The notes: generated by a model from the letters alone, not told the origin. Shown: positions 8,380 to 17,402, numbered from the stretch's first letter. The stretch: DNA of 64,000 nt from Autumnicola musiva (GCF_031846585.1 NZ_JAVRHK010000003.1:1-64000); one strand, 5' to 3'. Numbers and translations are program-made.

Positions 8380-10599
8380 CTATCCCAGAATAGAATTCAG
8401 GATCTCACTAGGACGCATTGCGCTGGTTACCTTATTTTCTTCCGGTTTGTAATAGCCTCCAATATCAACAGGTGAACCCTGTGCACCATTTAGTTCTTTC
8501 AAAATTTGATCTTCTTTGGTCTCCATTGCTTTGGCAACTTTGCTGAAGTATTCCTTCATTTCAGCATCTTTATCCTGGTTAGCCAATGCCTGTGCCCAAT
8601 ATAAACCGAGGTAAAAATGACTTCCCCTGTTATCCAGCTCATTTACTTTTCTGGAAGGTGATTTTCCGTTATCAAGGAATTTACCTGTTGCTTCATCCAA
8701 AGCTTCAGCCAATATCAGGGCTTTTTCATTGTTGTATTTTTGTCCTGCATGTTCCAAAGAGACTGCAAGGGCCAGGAATTCTCCTAAAGAATCCCACCTT
8801 AAATGTCCTTCTTTTACAAATTGCTGTACGTGCTTTGGAGCTGAGCCTCCGGCACCGGTTTCGAATAATCCCCCACCATTCATTAGAGGAACAATGGATA
8901 GCATTTTAGCACTTGTACCGAGTTCCAGGATAGGAAAAAGATCGGTTAAGTAATCCCTTAAGACATTACCGGTTACCGAAATTGTATCTTTTCCTTCTTT
9001 AACCCTGCGAAGCGTATATTCTGTAGCTTCTACGGGGGACATAATTTTTATATCAAGTCCTTCAGTATCATGTTCAGGTAAATATTTTTGAACTTTCTCT
9101 ATTAGTTGTGCATCGTGTGCTCTTTCGTTGTCCAGCCAGAATACAGCAGGGCTTCCTGTAGCACGGGCACGGCCTACAGCCAGTTTAATCCAGTCTTTCA
9201 CCGGAGCGTCTTTTACCTGGCACATTCTCCAGATATCTCCCTCTTCTACAGCATGTTCAATAAGTACTTCTCCTGCGGTGTTTATAACCTGGACAGTACC
9301 ATCAGCCGGAATTTCGAAAGTTTTGTCATGGGAGCCATATTCTTCTGCTTTTTGAGCCATTAATCCAACATTAGGCACAGTACCCATTGTAGTAGGATCA
9401 AATGCTCCGTTTTTCTTACAGAAATCTATTGTAGCCTGATATAAACCCGCATAGCTGCTATCTGGAATTATGGCTTTAGCGTCTTGTTGTTTTCCTTCAG
9501 CATTCCACATTTGGCCGGAAGTTCTTATCATTGCCGGCATAGAAGCATCAATAATTACATCACTGGGTACATGAAGGTTTGTAATCCCGTTGTCTGAATT
9601 AACCATAGCCAGATCTGGACCTTCTTTTAAATCAGCCTTAATAGCTTTGTCTATTTCTTTTGCTTTATCTTCAGGTAATTTGTCCAGAGCACTTAATATG
9701 TCTCCAAGGCCACTATTGGGATTGGCTCCTACCTGTTTCAGGTCATTGCCGTATTTATCAAAAACATCCTGAAAAAATACCTTTACCGCATGGCCAAATA
9801 TGATAGGGTCTGAAACCTTCATCATAGTTGCCTTCATATGGAGGGAAAAGAGAATGTTTTTCTCTCTGGCGTCTTTCACCTGTTCTTTTAAAAATTCAAC
9901 AAGAGCTCTTTTATTCATTACCGCTCCGTCTATTATTTCTCCGGTTAGCAGATGAATATCATTTTTTAGATTTTTCTTATCTCCGGAAGCAGATGTAAAC
10001 TCTATACTTACGTCTCCTTCTTTTGAAATGGTAACCGATTTTTCCGTATGTCTGAAATCACCGTTATCCATAGTTGCCACATGGGTTTTGGAATCAGCAC
10101 TCCATTCCCCCATGCTGTGCGGATTTTTTTTAGCAAAATTCTTTACTGCCCTGGGAGCACGCCTGTCTGAATTTCCTTCGCGCAGCACCGGGTTTACGGC
10201 ACTACCTTTAACTTTATCATATTTGGCCTTTATTTGCTTTTCTTTATCTGAAGAAGCTTCGTCCGGATAATCTGGAATATTAAATCCTTTTTCCTGAAGT
10301 TCCTTTACTGCCGCCTTCAACTGGGGAATAGAAGCACTGATATTTGGTAACTTAATAATATTCGCTTCAGGTTTCTTAGCCAGCTCACCAAGTTCAGCCA
10401 GGGCATCGCTTACTTTTTGATCTTCATTAAGTATTTCAGGAAACTGGGACAGAATTCTTCCTGCAAGGGAAATATCTTTGGTTTCCAGATCAATATTTGC
10501 AGTTTTTGTAAAATTTTGCACTATAGGTAAGAAAGAATAAGTGGCCAGTGCAGGGGCCTCATCAGTTTTTGTATAGACAATCCTTGATTTCTGTGTCAT
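8380..10599 (-). CDS. icd: NADP-dependent isocitrate dehydrogenase, monomeric type
   Basis: At 739 residues this matches the large monomeric NADP-isocitrate dehydrogenases (about 740) rather than the 45-kDa dimeric enzyme. It oxidises isocitrate to 2-oxoglutarate and CO2 in the citrate cycle, giving NADPH. Hallmarks include the N-terminal KTDEAPALATYSFLPI segment, the ANIIKLPNISAS strand, the SNSGLGD-like loop (NPNSGLGDILSALD), a HMKATMMKVSDPI segment and the late GGLFETGAGGSAPKHV motif. All regions appear intact. It is a single-gene unit with its own terminator. Upstream, a hairpin terminator at 10741-10782 lies about 140 bases before the start and could be part of a long leader. Confidence 0.96.
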   Translation of the reverse strand: MTQKSRIVYTKTDEAPALATYSFLPIVQNFTKTANIDLETKDISLAGRILSQFPEILNEDQKVSDALAELGELAKKPEANIIKLPNISASIPQLKAAVKELQEKGFNIPDYPDEASSDKEKQIKAKYDKVKGSAVNPVLREGNSDRRAPRAVKNFAKKNPHSMGEWSADSKTHVATMDNGDFRHTEKSVTISKEGDVSIEFTSASGDKKNLKNDIHLLTGEIIDGAVMNKRALVEFLKEQVKDAREKNILFSLHMKATMMKVSDPIIFGHAVKVFFQDVFDKYGNDLKQVGANPNSGLGDILSALDKLPEDKAKEIDKAIKADLKEGPDLAMVNSDNGITNLHVPSDVIIDASMPAMIRTSGQMWNAEGKQQDAKAIIPDSSYAGLYQATIDFCKKNGAFDPTTMGTVPNVGLMAQKAEEYGSHDKTFEIPADGTVQVINTAGEVLIEHAVEEGDIWRMCQVKDAPVKDWIKLAVGRARATGSPAVFWLDNERAHDAQLIEKVQKYLPEHDTEGLDIKIMSPVEATEYTLRRVKEGKDTISVTGNVLRDYLTDLFPILELGTSAKMLSIVPLMNGGGLFETGAGGSAPKHVQQFVKEGHLRWDSLGEFLALAVSLEHAGQKYNNEKALILAEALDEATGKFLDNGKSPSRKVNELDNRGSHFYLGLYWAQALANQDKDAEMKEYFSKVAKAMETKEDQILKELNGAQGSPVDIGGYYKPEENKVTSAMRPSEILNSILG

Positions 10600-10740
10600 T
10601 TTTTATAATTTTTTGATTGCAATAGGATTCAATAAGCGCCCTAGTATTTTCTAGAGCGCACGGACCCCTGCAATATAACATTTTTCAGTCTTTTATCATA
10701 GCTGAAAAGCTTTAAAAGCTATTGATTTGGAAAGAGAAAT
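10600..10740 (-). promoter_or_regulatory. icd upstream region
   Basis: This stretch holds the 5' region of icd. A TATATTGC element lies around 10670-10680 on the minus strand. It resembles the Bacteroidota -7 box TAnnTTTG with mismatches, so it is a weak promoter candidate. No open reading frame is seen. A perfect terminator hairpin lies immediately upstream. Confidence 0.35.
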
Positions 10741-10782
10741 AAAAAAAGCCATTTCATTTTATTATCTAAAATGAAATGGCTT
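10741..10782 (-). terminator. Perfect 16-bp intrinsic terminator between rplS and icd
   Basis: AAGCCATTTCATTTTA (10746-10761) is the exact reverse complement of 10767-10782, around a 5-base loop. On the minus strand the stem runs into a tract of seven T. It is not the rplS terminator, which lies about 380 bases upstream. It therefore ends some other minus-strand transcript or acts as an attenuator before icd. Confidence 0.85.
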
Positions 10783-10990
10783 CTGCTGAAATAATACGTT
10801 ATCACCGGATTTTTTTATTTCCTTAAAAGCAGATGTTGCTTAAGGTGTGTATTATTTCATATGAAATATTTCTAATCGGTGAGATAGGAAATACTTCAAA
10901 AAGGTTTTTACCTTTCAAACTGTTTTTGCCAGCGCAAAAAATGAGCGTTATATAGAAGATAAAAACCGTATGTAAAGAGCTTTATTCTTT
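10741..10990 (-). ncRNA. Candidate small RNA or attenuated icd leader
   Basis: A possible minus-strand promoter has TTG at 11023-11025, a 21-base spacer and TGCATTTG at 10994-11001 (one mismatch to TAnnTTTG). Transcription from there to the perfect terminator gives about 250 nucleotides with no plausible protein. The transcript contains several hairpins: GTAAAG...CTTTAC near its 5' end, AAAGGT/ACCTTT, the 16-bp palindrome TATTTCATATGAAATA (10853-10868) and CCTTAA...TTAAGG. It could be an independent small RNA or a leader that conditionally ends before icd. Evidence is positional and structural only. Confidence 0.4.
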
Positions 10991-11153
10991 ACGCAAATGC
11001 AATTCGGCAGAAATCCTTGTGTCAAACTTTCGAAATAGCATTTTGCTTACTATAAAGCTACTTAAATTTCCCGGTAGCTTAAAATATTTTATATTTTATT
11101 TAACTAATTTACGTTCAGCTGTTTTATAAATAATATCTTTATACTTTCTTCAT

Positions 11154-11182
11154 AAAAAAAAGCCTTCGAAACTCGAAGGCTT
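11154..11182 (-). terminator. Intrinsic terminator of rplS
   Basis: AAGCCTTCGA (11160-11169) pairs perfectly with TCGAAGGCTT (11173-11182) around a three-base loop. On the minus strand it is followed by a run of T. It lies 26 bases after the rplS stop codon. Confidence 0.85.
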
Positions 11183-11207
11183 ATATACGTAGATAAGAGA
11201 AAAATGT

Positions 11208-11558
11208 TTATCTCTTTGCTTCTTTAATACGGGCTTTCTTACCGGTAAGACCTCTAAAATAGTAGATTCTGGCTCTTCTTACTTTACCTCTCTTATTAAT
11301 TTCTATTTTTTGAATAGCAGGGAGATTTATCGGGAAAATACGTTCCACACCCACAGTACCACTCATCTTTCTAATTGTAAAAGTTTGAGATGCTCCGGTT
11401 CCTCTTTTCTGGATTACAACCCCTCTAAAGAACTGGGTACGGGTTTTTTGACCTTCCGTAATTTCGTAATAAACAGTGATAGTATCTCCAGCTGAAAATT
11501 CCGGTGTTTCCTTTTTACTAACGAATTCGTCCTGAACGTATTTAATTAACGATTCCAT
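11208..11558 (-). CDS. rplS: 50S ribosomal protein L19
   Basis: The product is 116 residues, the normal length for bL19. Recognisable segments are FSAGDTITVYY near residues 22-32, the RTQFFRGVVIQKRG loop, SGTVGVERIFPINLPAI and the basic C-terminal RRARIYYFRGLTGKKARI. L19 sits at the interface of the ribosomal subunits. It follows trmD, as in many bacteria, but with a 114-base gap that contains a very good promoter of its own, so it can be expressed independently. A strong terminator follows. The assignment is secure. Confidence 0.98.
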   Translation of the reverse strand: MESLIKYVQDEFVSKKETPEFSAGDTITVYYEITEGQKTRTQFFRGVVIQKRGTGASQTFTIRKMSGTVGVERIFPINLPAIQKIEINKRGKVRRARIYYFRGLTGKKARIKEAKR

Positions 11559-11629
11559 AATATTTTATTTTTAGATAAATTCTGAAACAACATTCACGGA
11601 TCTCGCCAGAGGTTATTTTAGAACGCGTG

Positions 11630-11658
11630 CAAAATTAAAAATTAAAAATTAATTACAA
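11630..11658 (-). promoter_or_regulatory. Flavobacterial-type promoter for rplS
   Basis: On the minus strand a TTG (11656-11658) is followed after 18 bases by TAATTTTG (11630-11637), an exact match to the Bacteroidota consensus TTG-N17-23-TAnnTTTG. It lies in the gap after trmD and predicts a leader of roughly 65 bases before the rplS ATG. Confidence 0.7.
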
Positions 11659-11672
11659 GTACTTGTAGCCTT

Positions 11673-12359
11673 TTATTTTTCATCTTCCTTCAGCAGGTCG
11701 GGTCGAAGGTTTCTGGTACGTAAGTATGCCTGTTCTTCCCGCCATTCTTCTATTTTTGGAAAATTTCCTGAAGTAAGTATCCCGGGGACTTCCCAGCCAT
11801 TATATTCGGCAGGGCGGGTATATACCGGAGGAGCAAGCAGGTTGTCCTGAAATGAATCTGTTAAGGCTGAAGTTTCGTTTCCTAAAACTCCGGGAATAAG
11901 CCTAATAACCGCATCGCATAGTACAGCTGCCCCCAATTCCCCTCCTGAAAGCACGTAATCTCCTATGGAAATTTCCCTGGTGATAAAATGATCCCTAGCC
12001 CTTTGGTCAACACCTTTATAATGACCGCAAAGAATAATAATATTTTCATACATGGAGATTTGATTGGCCATTTTTTGCTGTAGCCGTTCTCCATCTGGCG
12101 TCATATAAATTACCTCATCATAATCCCGTTCAGCTTTTAGGCGGGAAATACATTTGTCTATAGGTTCTACCATCATCACCATACCTGCCCCGCCACCAAA
12201 CTGATAATCATCAATTTGCTTATAATTATCTGTAACATAATCCCGAAGATTATGAAGATGTATTTCAACATGTCCTTTCTCAATGGCGCGTTTTAATATA
12301 GAAGCTTCAAACGGACTCTTAAGTAGATCTGGAACCACGGTAATAATGTCTATACGCAT
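11673..12359 (-). CDS. trmD: tRNA (guanine(37)-N1)-methyltransferase
   Basis: TrmD methylates G37 next to the anticodon of tRNAs that read CNN codons, preventing frameshifting. The 228-residue length is typical. The SPOUT trefoil-knot motifs are present: GGGAGM (55-60), CGHYKGVDQR (111-120) and SIGDYVLSGGELG (131-143), with the catalytic Asp/Glu region of the C-terminal half (LTDSF). It lies upstream of rplS on the same strand; the usual partners rpsP and rimM are not in the window. A gene for a coiled-coil membrane protein ends 47 bases upstream and may be co-transcribed. Confidence 0.97.
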   Translation of the reverse strand: MRIDIITVVPDLLKSPFEASILKRAIEKGHVEIHLHNLRDYVTDNYKQIDDYQFGGGAGMVMMVEPIDKCISRLKAERDYDEVIYMTPDGERLQQKMANQISMYENIIILCGHYKGVDQRARDHFITREISIGDYVLSGGELGAAVLCDAVIRLIPGVLGNETSALTDSFQDNLLAPPVYTRPAEYNGWEVPGILTSGNFPKIEEWREEQAYLRTRNLRPDLLKEDEK

Positions 12360-12406
12360 AGCTTTAATTTTCAGAAGTCAAACGCTGTTTGTGGGTATAA
12401 CTTCAC

Positions 12407-12991
12407 CTATGTATTTGAAGATTTATTACGTTCGTCCTGCAATAGTCTTCCCAGTCTTTGTTCTTTTTCCAATGATTTTGCCCGAAATATATCAAATTCT
12501 TTTTCGGTTTCATCAAGCCTTTTTCTTGCTTCCCTGGTTGTAGCGTGTGAACTTCTGTATTTATAAATAAAGAAAAGCAGGGCCAGCACCAATAACCCAA
12601 CCAGACCCCACATAATTGCTTTATAGGTGCCTTTGCTAAAGGGCATGCCTAAAAAGGTAATAGCATCCTTTTCATTATTCACCCGTTCCAGTTCTGCTTC
12701 TGTATTTGCTAACCTGGATTCAAGATCTTCAATTTCCTGGTTTTGACGATCCATGGTGTTTTCCTGGGTAGTGATTTCATTTCTTAGTTCTTCAATGTGA
12801 GCTGAAGTGGTATTCCGCAGTTCAATTATACGGTCATAATCTATTACCTTATATCCCTGGTAATCATTGGAAGTTTCAATAAGCTCATCAAATTCTGAGC
12901 GTACAGGTTGATTATTTTTCAGGCTATCCTGAGCTTTTGCCTGCGTAAATACAGCAGCAAAAAGCAGTAATGTAAATAATGTCTTGTTCAT
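12407..12991 (-). CDS. Exported coiled-coil membrane protein, unknown function
   Basis: With the chosen ATG the protein is 194 residues and opens with a clean signal peptide (about 1-20, ending KAQ). A longer frame from a TTG 31 codons upstream would bury that signal, so I reject it. Residues about 55-110 form a charged heptad-like coiled coil (EELRNEITTQEN...ELERVNNEKD). A single transmembrane helix follows (about 126-144, IMWGLVGLLVLALLFFIYK), and a basic and acidic cytoplasmic tail of about 45 residues ends the protein. The layout is periplasmic coiled coil, one membrane pass, cytoplasmic helix. It precedes trmD in the same direction. Some databases label such neighbours as TrmD-like by position, but no methyltransferase fold is visible. 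Confidence 0.75.
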   Translation of the reverse strand: MNKTLFTLLLFAAVFTQAKAQDSLKNNQPVRSEFDELIETSNDYQGYKVIDYDRIIELRNTTSAHIEELRNEITTQENTMDRQNQEIEDLESRLANTEAELERVNNEKDAITFLGMPFSKGTYKAIMWGLVGLLVLALLFFIYKYRSSHATTREARKRLDETEKEFDIFRAKSLEKEQRLGRLLQDERNKSSNT

Positions 12992-13124
12992 TCCTTGCTT
13001 AGTTTCTTTTTCTGATTTATCACACAACGGCTCTTCAAAAAAGATATTGCCGTAGCTGAAATTTTTGGCTGCAAATGTCAGCAAAAAATGGGATTAAGCA
13101 ATGACATGCCACCTTCAGTTTAAA

Positions 13125-14222
13125 TTATTCTTTATTACGCGCGGCATCTTCAAAATTAATGTTTTCATCCACACTTCCCGAAAAGGCATTTATCCATGCG
13201 TTTTCGAAGATATTTATAATGGTAGTGAGAATTCCCGTTTTTACCTGGTTAAGGTCTCCTTCCAAAGGAACTCTGGTGGCAAGGGTGTCAGTTCCCTGGT
13301 TTTTTAAAATGAATTTAAATATCCCCACAAATCCTTCCCAAATTTTATTGAAAAACCCTCCATCTTCTTCTTTTCCCAGCAGTCTTGTATTAATAAACAT
13401 AGGTTTAATGTATCCTTTAAGATAGGCATCGGCAATGGCAACCTCACTGTAAAGTTCAAAAATCCCTTTTTCAAAATCAACTCCGGCATATCGGTTTGCA
13501 AGATCATTTAGTGCTGTGACATCAGCCTGTTTTAAGGAAAATTCCAAATCTACATCCGGAATTTCTTTCAGTACATTAAGATTCCCCTCCAGGAGAACTT
13601 CACCTCCTCCAAAAGAAATAGCGGTTGCTCTCAGGTTGGAGGGCAGGGTCTCTTTTTCATTTACCACATTTCCAAGATTAGTGGCCTGCAGGTTAATTTG
13701 CTGCAGAAAAATTGTAATTTCAGGGTTTGAAGATAATTGGGCAAAATTGGCTTCCCCATTATGAACGTTAAGATGGTTAATACTTATTGGAACAAGTTTT
13801 TTGAGGGCATCAGTCCAATCTCCTGCATCTGGTTCCCTGCCGGTTGTTTCCTGTTTTTGTACTTCAAATATATAGTTGAAGCCAGGACTATGCATCTCAA
13901 TTTCACTTACTATTTTACCATTTAAGAGCGACCTCCAATCAATAGAAATGTCAGTTTCAGGAAAATCAAGTAATGGTGGCTGATTATCAGCAGCTTCTTT
14001 CCTTAAGATTAAACCTTCAATTACATAAGCTCCGCGCCATAAAGCAACATCAATATCTTCTACATGTCCTTCATACCCGGGTATATTATTCAGAGTTTTA
14101 TTTACCGAACGTTTTAGAAAATAGGGAAGTAAAATGCGGCCTAATACTAGCAGGCCAATTATGATAAGGGGCAGGAGGTAGCGTTTCCTTCGGAAACCAT
14201 TTCTCTTCTTTGATGTGCGCAT
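13125..14222 (-). CDS. DUF748/AsmA-like envelope protein
   Basis: The product is 365 residues from an ATG; an upstream TTG would add six residues. A very basic N-terminus (KKRNGFRRKR) precedes one transmembrane helix (about 15-34), and the rest is predicted periplasmic. The body has features of the DUF748 part of the AsmA-like superfamily: alternating beta strands such as ISINHLNVHNGEANFAQ and DVDLEFSLKQADVTALNDL. Such proteins span or bridge the envelope and are thought to move lipids or limit outer-membrane assembly, but this member is unstudied. It is on the same strand as trmD and the coiled-coil protein, 133 bases upstream, so co-expression is possible. Confidence 0.75.
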   Translation of the reverse strand: MRTSKKRNGFRRKRYLLPLIIIGLLVLGRILLPYFLKRSVNKTLNNIPGYEGHVEDIDVALWRGAYVIEGLILRKEAADNQPPLLDFPETDISIDWRSLLNGKIVSEIEMHSPGFNYIFEVQKQETTGREPDAGDWTDALKKLVPISINHLNVHNGEANFAQLSSNPEITIFLQQINLQATNLGNVVNEKETLPSNLRATAISFGGGEVLLEGNLNVLKEIPDVDLEFSLKQADVTALNDLANRYAGVDFEKGIFELYSEVAIADAYLKGYIKPMFINTRLLGKEEDGGFFNKIWEGFVGIFKFILKNQGTDTLATRVPLEGDLNQVKTGILTTIINIFENAWINAFSGSVDENINFEDAARNKE

Positions 14223-14328
14223 AACCAGGAGTTTAGACAAAAATGCTTCTTCCTGCTCTCTTTTGAAGTTAACATATAGCCAAAATTATACTGCCCTTTC
14301 TTTTGATTAAAGATTGAAAAATTGTAGA

Positions 14329-15777
14329 TCAATAGTAAGTATATCTCCTTACTTTGGCGATATATTTTGCCAGCCTTATTACCTGCTGACTATAACCAAA
14401 CTCATTGTCATACCAGACGTACAGAATGACATTTTTTCCATCTTCAGAAACAATTGTGGCTTTACTGTCATAAATTGCGGGTGCTGAAGACCCGATGATA
14501 TCAGTAGAAACAAGTTCATTATCAATAGAATATTTAATTTGTTCAACCAGGTCTCCTTCGAGGGCATATTTTTTTAGAATAGAATTAACGCCATTTACCG
14601 AAGTTTCATTCTGCACTTCAAGATTTAGAATGGCAAGAGAACCATTAGGAACCGGAACACGTATGGCGTTTGAGGTAATTTTTCCTTCAAGTACTGGTAA
14701 AGCCCTGGCAACGGCTTTTCCGGCACCGGTTTCAGTTATTACCATATTTAAGCCTGCAGCACGGCCCCTTCTATACTTACTGTGCATGTTGTCTACTAAA
14801 TTCTGGTCATTGGTATAAGCATGGATAGTTTCCAGATGGCCGTGCACCACTCCCAGAGAGTCTTCAATGGCTTTAAGCACAGGTGTAATGGCATTTGTAG
14901 TACAGGAAGCAGCGGAAAAAATGGAAATTTCATCAGGATTATATTCTTTATGATTTACTCCGTGTACAATGTTAGGAATGCCTTTGCCGGGCGCTGTTAG
15001 CAAAACTTTCGCGGCTCCTTTTGCGTGCAAATGCCTTTCCAAAGATTCTTTATCACGAAAAGCGCCCGTATTGTCTATTATGAGTGCCTTATTAATTCCA
15101 TAGCTTGTATAGTCTATGTCTTCAGGTTGTTCTGCTGAAATCATATGAACGGTGGTGCCATTTATAACCAAAGCTGAATTTTCTACATCTGCTCTTACGG
15201 TTCCTGAAAAATCTCCATGTATGGAATCATTTTTTAAGAGGGAAGCTCTTTTTTCCAGTATATCTGCTGTTATAGTACCCCGTGTAACAATTGCCCTTAA
15301 TCTTAGCTGATTGCCTTTTCCTGTTCTGGCCATTAATTCCCTGGCAAGCAGGCGGCCAATCCTTCCGAAGCCATAAAGCACCACATCTTTGGGTACCACT
15401 GCTTCAACATCTTTTAAAACTTTTAGTTGCCTGGAGACAAATGCCATTGCATTGGTATATTCTTCTCCTTCCAAATGATACTCATAAGTTAATTTTCCAA
15501 TATCCAGCTTGGCCGGCGGAAGATTCAAATCTTGTATGGTTTTCGCAATTTCAACAGAATCAAAAATGGATATTGGTTTCTCAACAAATTTGCCCGCATA
15601 TTCATGAAGATTTAAAATATCACTAACATTCCTGTTGATGAGTTGATTTCTGAAGAGCACGAGCTCAATAGCCCGGTCGTACCATAAGTCGCTAATAATG
15701 TTAATAAATTGTACAGTTGCTTTCCGGCGATCTGCCTGGAAAGCAAGCTCTTTTTCGTAGACTTTGTTAAAGCTCAT
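14329..15777 (-). CDS. gap: Glyceraldehyde-3-phosphate dehydrogenase, long form
   Basis: The enzyme converts glyceraldehyde-3-phosphate, NAD(P)+ and phosphate to 1,3-bisphosphoglycerate. It is 482 residues from the chosen ATG, well above the usual 330-340. An N-terminal extension of about 130 residues (rich in helices, ELAFQADRRK) precedes the Rossmann domain, whose GFGRIGR motif is at 136-142. The catalytic Cys is Cys292 in SAASCTTNAITP, and the C-terminal WYDNEFGYSQQV motif is intact. A frame starting from a TTG seven codons upstream exists but the ATG matches the conserved N-terminus better. This long type occurs in Bacteroidota and often coexists with a standard GAPDH, so a gluconeogenic or NADPH role is possible but not shown. 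Confidence 0.93.
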   Translation of the reverse strand: MSFNKVYEKELAFQADRRKATVQFINIISDLWYDRAIELVLFRNQLINRNVSDILNLHEYAGKFVEKPISIFDSVEIAKTIQDLNLPPAKLDIGKLTYEYHLEGEEYTNAMAFVSRQLKVLKDVEAVVPKDVVLYGFGRIGRLLARELMARTGKGNQLRLRAIVTRGTITADILEKRASLLKNDSIHGDFSGTVRADVENSALVINGTTVHMISAEQPEDIDYTSYGINKALIIDNTGAFRDKESLERHLHAKGAAKVLLTAPGKGIPNIVHGVNHKEYNPDEISIFSAASCTTNAITPVLKAIEDSLGVVHGHLETIHAYTNDQNLVDNMHSKYRRGRAAGLNMVITETGAGKAVARALPVLEGKITSNAIRVPVPNGSLAILNLEVQNETSVNGVNSILKKYALEGDLVEQIKYSIDNELVSTDIIGSSAPAIYDSKATIVSEDGKNVILYVWYDNEFGYSQQVIRLAKYIAKVRRYTYY

Positions 15778-15802
15778 GTGTGGTGTGGTTGTTTTCAAGC
15801 TG

Positions 15803-15810
15803 CAAAAATA
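15803..15810 (-). promoter_or_regulatory. -7 box upstream of long-form GAPDH gene
   Basis: TATTTTTG on the minus strand matches the Bacteroidota -7 consensus. It lies about 25 bases before the GAPDH ATG, giving a short leader. No TTG is found at the ideal -33 spacing. Confidence 0.45.
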
Positions 15811-15844
15811 TATATTTCAATCGTTTTCGTAAAACCTATTTGAA

Positions 15845-15874
15845 TAAAAAAAGGCTGCCTTTTTAGACAGCCTT
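15845..15874 (-). terminator. Intrinsic terminator of the HtrA protease gene
   Basis: AAGGCTG (15851-15857) pairs with CAGCCTT (15868-15874). On the minus strand the hairpin is followed by a T run. It separates the protease gene from the GAPDH promoter. Confidence 0.75.
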
Positions 15875-15893
15875 AATCCTTTTCCTGGATGCA

Positions 15894-17297
15894 TTATCTC
15901 CATACAACCCTTTGTTTTTCGCCTTTTTTATCAATGAAGGATACTACAATAGGATCTGAATCCCTCTTGTTTTCAATTACTCTTTCCACTTCATTAATAT
16001 CTGAAACTTTTTGATTATTTATTTCAGTAATAATGGCACCTACAAATTCTTCAGCAGGAAGGTCATTTCTTAGTATGCGGTTAATTTTTACTCCGTAATC
16101 TGTATTGTACTTACGTAATTCCTGTTTTGTAGCATTGGCCACTTCAAGTCCTATGGGACTTATACTATATGCTTCATATTTTGTAAGAGTAACTTTTACT
16201 TCGCGCTCTTTGCCGTCTCTTAATATTGTTACCATCACAACATCATCGGGTCGTTTGGAATTTATATATCCTGTAAGGTCAGAAAATTTGTTAATCCTGA
16301 TGTTATCAATTTGTTTGATAATATCATTTTTTTCAATACCTGCGTTTTCAGCTCCGCTCCCGGGGCTAACGCTGGCCACATAAACACCCTGGGTTGTGCT
16401 AAGGCCTAAATCTTCAACTGCGGTGGGATTAATGCTTCCGCCCCGTATTCCTAAAATTCCCTGTTGTACATCACCATATTCCATTATGTCTTCCACAATT
16501 TTTCTGGCATTGTTAGAAGGTACGGCAAAAGCATATCCTATATAGCTTCCGGTCCTGGAAGTAATGGCAGTGTTAATGCCAATAAGTTCACCATTAATAT
16601 TTACAAGGGCTCCCCCGCTGTTACCGGGATTAATGGCCGCATCTGTCTGGATAAAGGACTGCGGCATGGCATCGGAGGTGTTTAAATCTCTTGCTTTGGC
16701 ACTAACTATCCCTGCGGTAACAGTAGACTTAAGGTTAAATGGGTTACCTACGGCTAATACCCATTCGCCCAGTTTTATATTATTAGAATTTCCGAAAGGA
16801 ATATAATCAAGTTCTTCCGCATCAATTTTTAAAAGGGCGATATCAGATTTTTTATCGCTTCCTATTACTTCGGCAGTATAGGTTTGATTATTATTAAGAG
16901 TAACTTCCAGTTCACTTGCTCCTTCAATCACGTGATTATTGGTTACAATATAGCCATCGGGAGTAATAATAACGCCGGAACCTGCACCCTGAACAGCTTT
17001 CCCTTCGCTGCGGTTTCCGTAGTAAAATTCAAAAGGATTGCGCGGGCCGTTAAATACAGCCACATTTTTTACGTGCACAACGGCATGAACCGTATTTTCG
17101 GCAGCTTCTGTAAAATCGGCATTTGTTCCATATATCCTATTGGTATAGCTGGCAGGAATAAATGAATTATTTTCCTGTGCTGAAGAAGCTACTGGAAGCG
17201 AACTTCCGGATTCTTCTTCTAAAAACAGCTTGTAGCCTCCAAGGGAAAGTACGCCTCCCAAAATAGCTACAATGAGTAAGCTTGCTAGTTTTTTCAT
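15894..17297 (-). CDS. HtrA/DegP-type periplasmic serine protease (Do family)
   Basis: This 467-residue protease is a periplasmic quality-control enzyme that degrades or refolds damaged envelope proteins. An N-terminal membrane or signal segment (about 5-25) is followed by a trypsin-like domain whose triad is visible as His122 (TNNHVIEG), Asp152 (SDIALLKI) and Ser227 (GNSGGA). Two PDZ domains follow (about 285-375 and 385-467); the first contains GVYVASVSPGSGAENAG. The hydrophobic segment lacks a clear cleavage site, so it may be membrane-anchored like DegS but with two PDZ domains like DegP/DegQ. It is monocistronic with its own terminator and is divergent from dapF. Confidence 0.95.
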   Translation of the reverse strand: MKKLASLLIVAILGGVLSLGGYKLFLEEESGSSLPVASSAQENNSFIPASYTNRIYGTNADFTEAAENTVHAVVHVKNVAVFNGPRNPFEFYYGNRSEGKAVQGAGSGVIITPDGYIVTNNHVIEGASELEVTLNNNQTYTAEVIGSDKKSDIALLKIDAEELDYIPFGNSNNIKLGEWVLAVGNPFNLKSTVTAGIVSAKARDLNTSDAMPQSFIQTDAAINPGNSGGALVNINGELIGINTAITSRTGSYIGYAFAVPSNNARKIVEDIMEYGDVQQGILGIRGGSINPTAVEDLGLSTTQGVYVASVSPGSGAENAGIEKNDIIKQIDNIRINKFSDLTGYINSKRPDDVVMVTILRDGKEREVKVTLTKYEAYSISPIGLEVANATKQELRKYNTDYGVKINRILRNDLPAEEFVGAIITEINNQKVSDINEVERVIENKRDSDPIVVSFIDKKGEKQRVVWR

Positions 17298-17402
17298 ATT
17301 ATTAATTTGTTTTTAGAATTAAACTTTAAGTAATCTCTTTTAGTATTATGTTCCTGAATTTTAACGACCATTTAATCATCTCTCAAATCTTATGCTTTAT
17401 TG

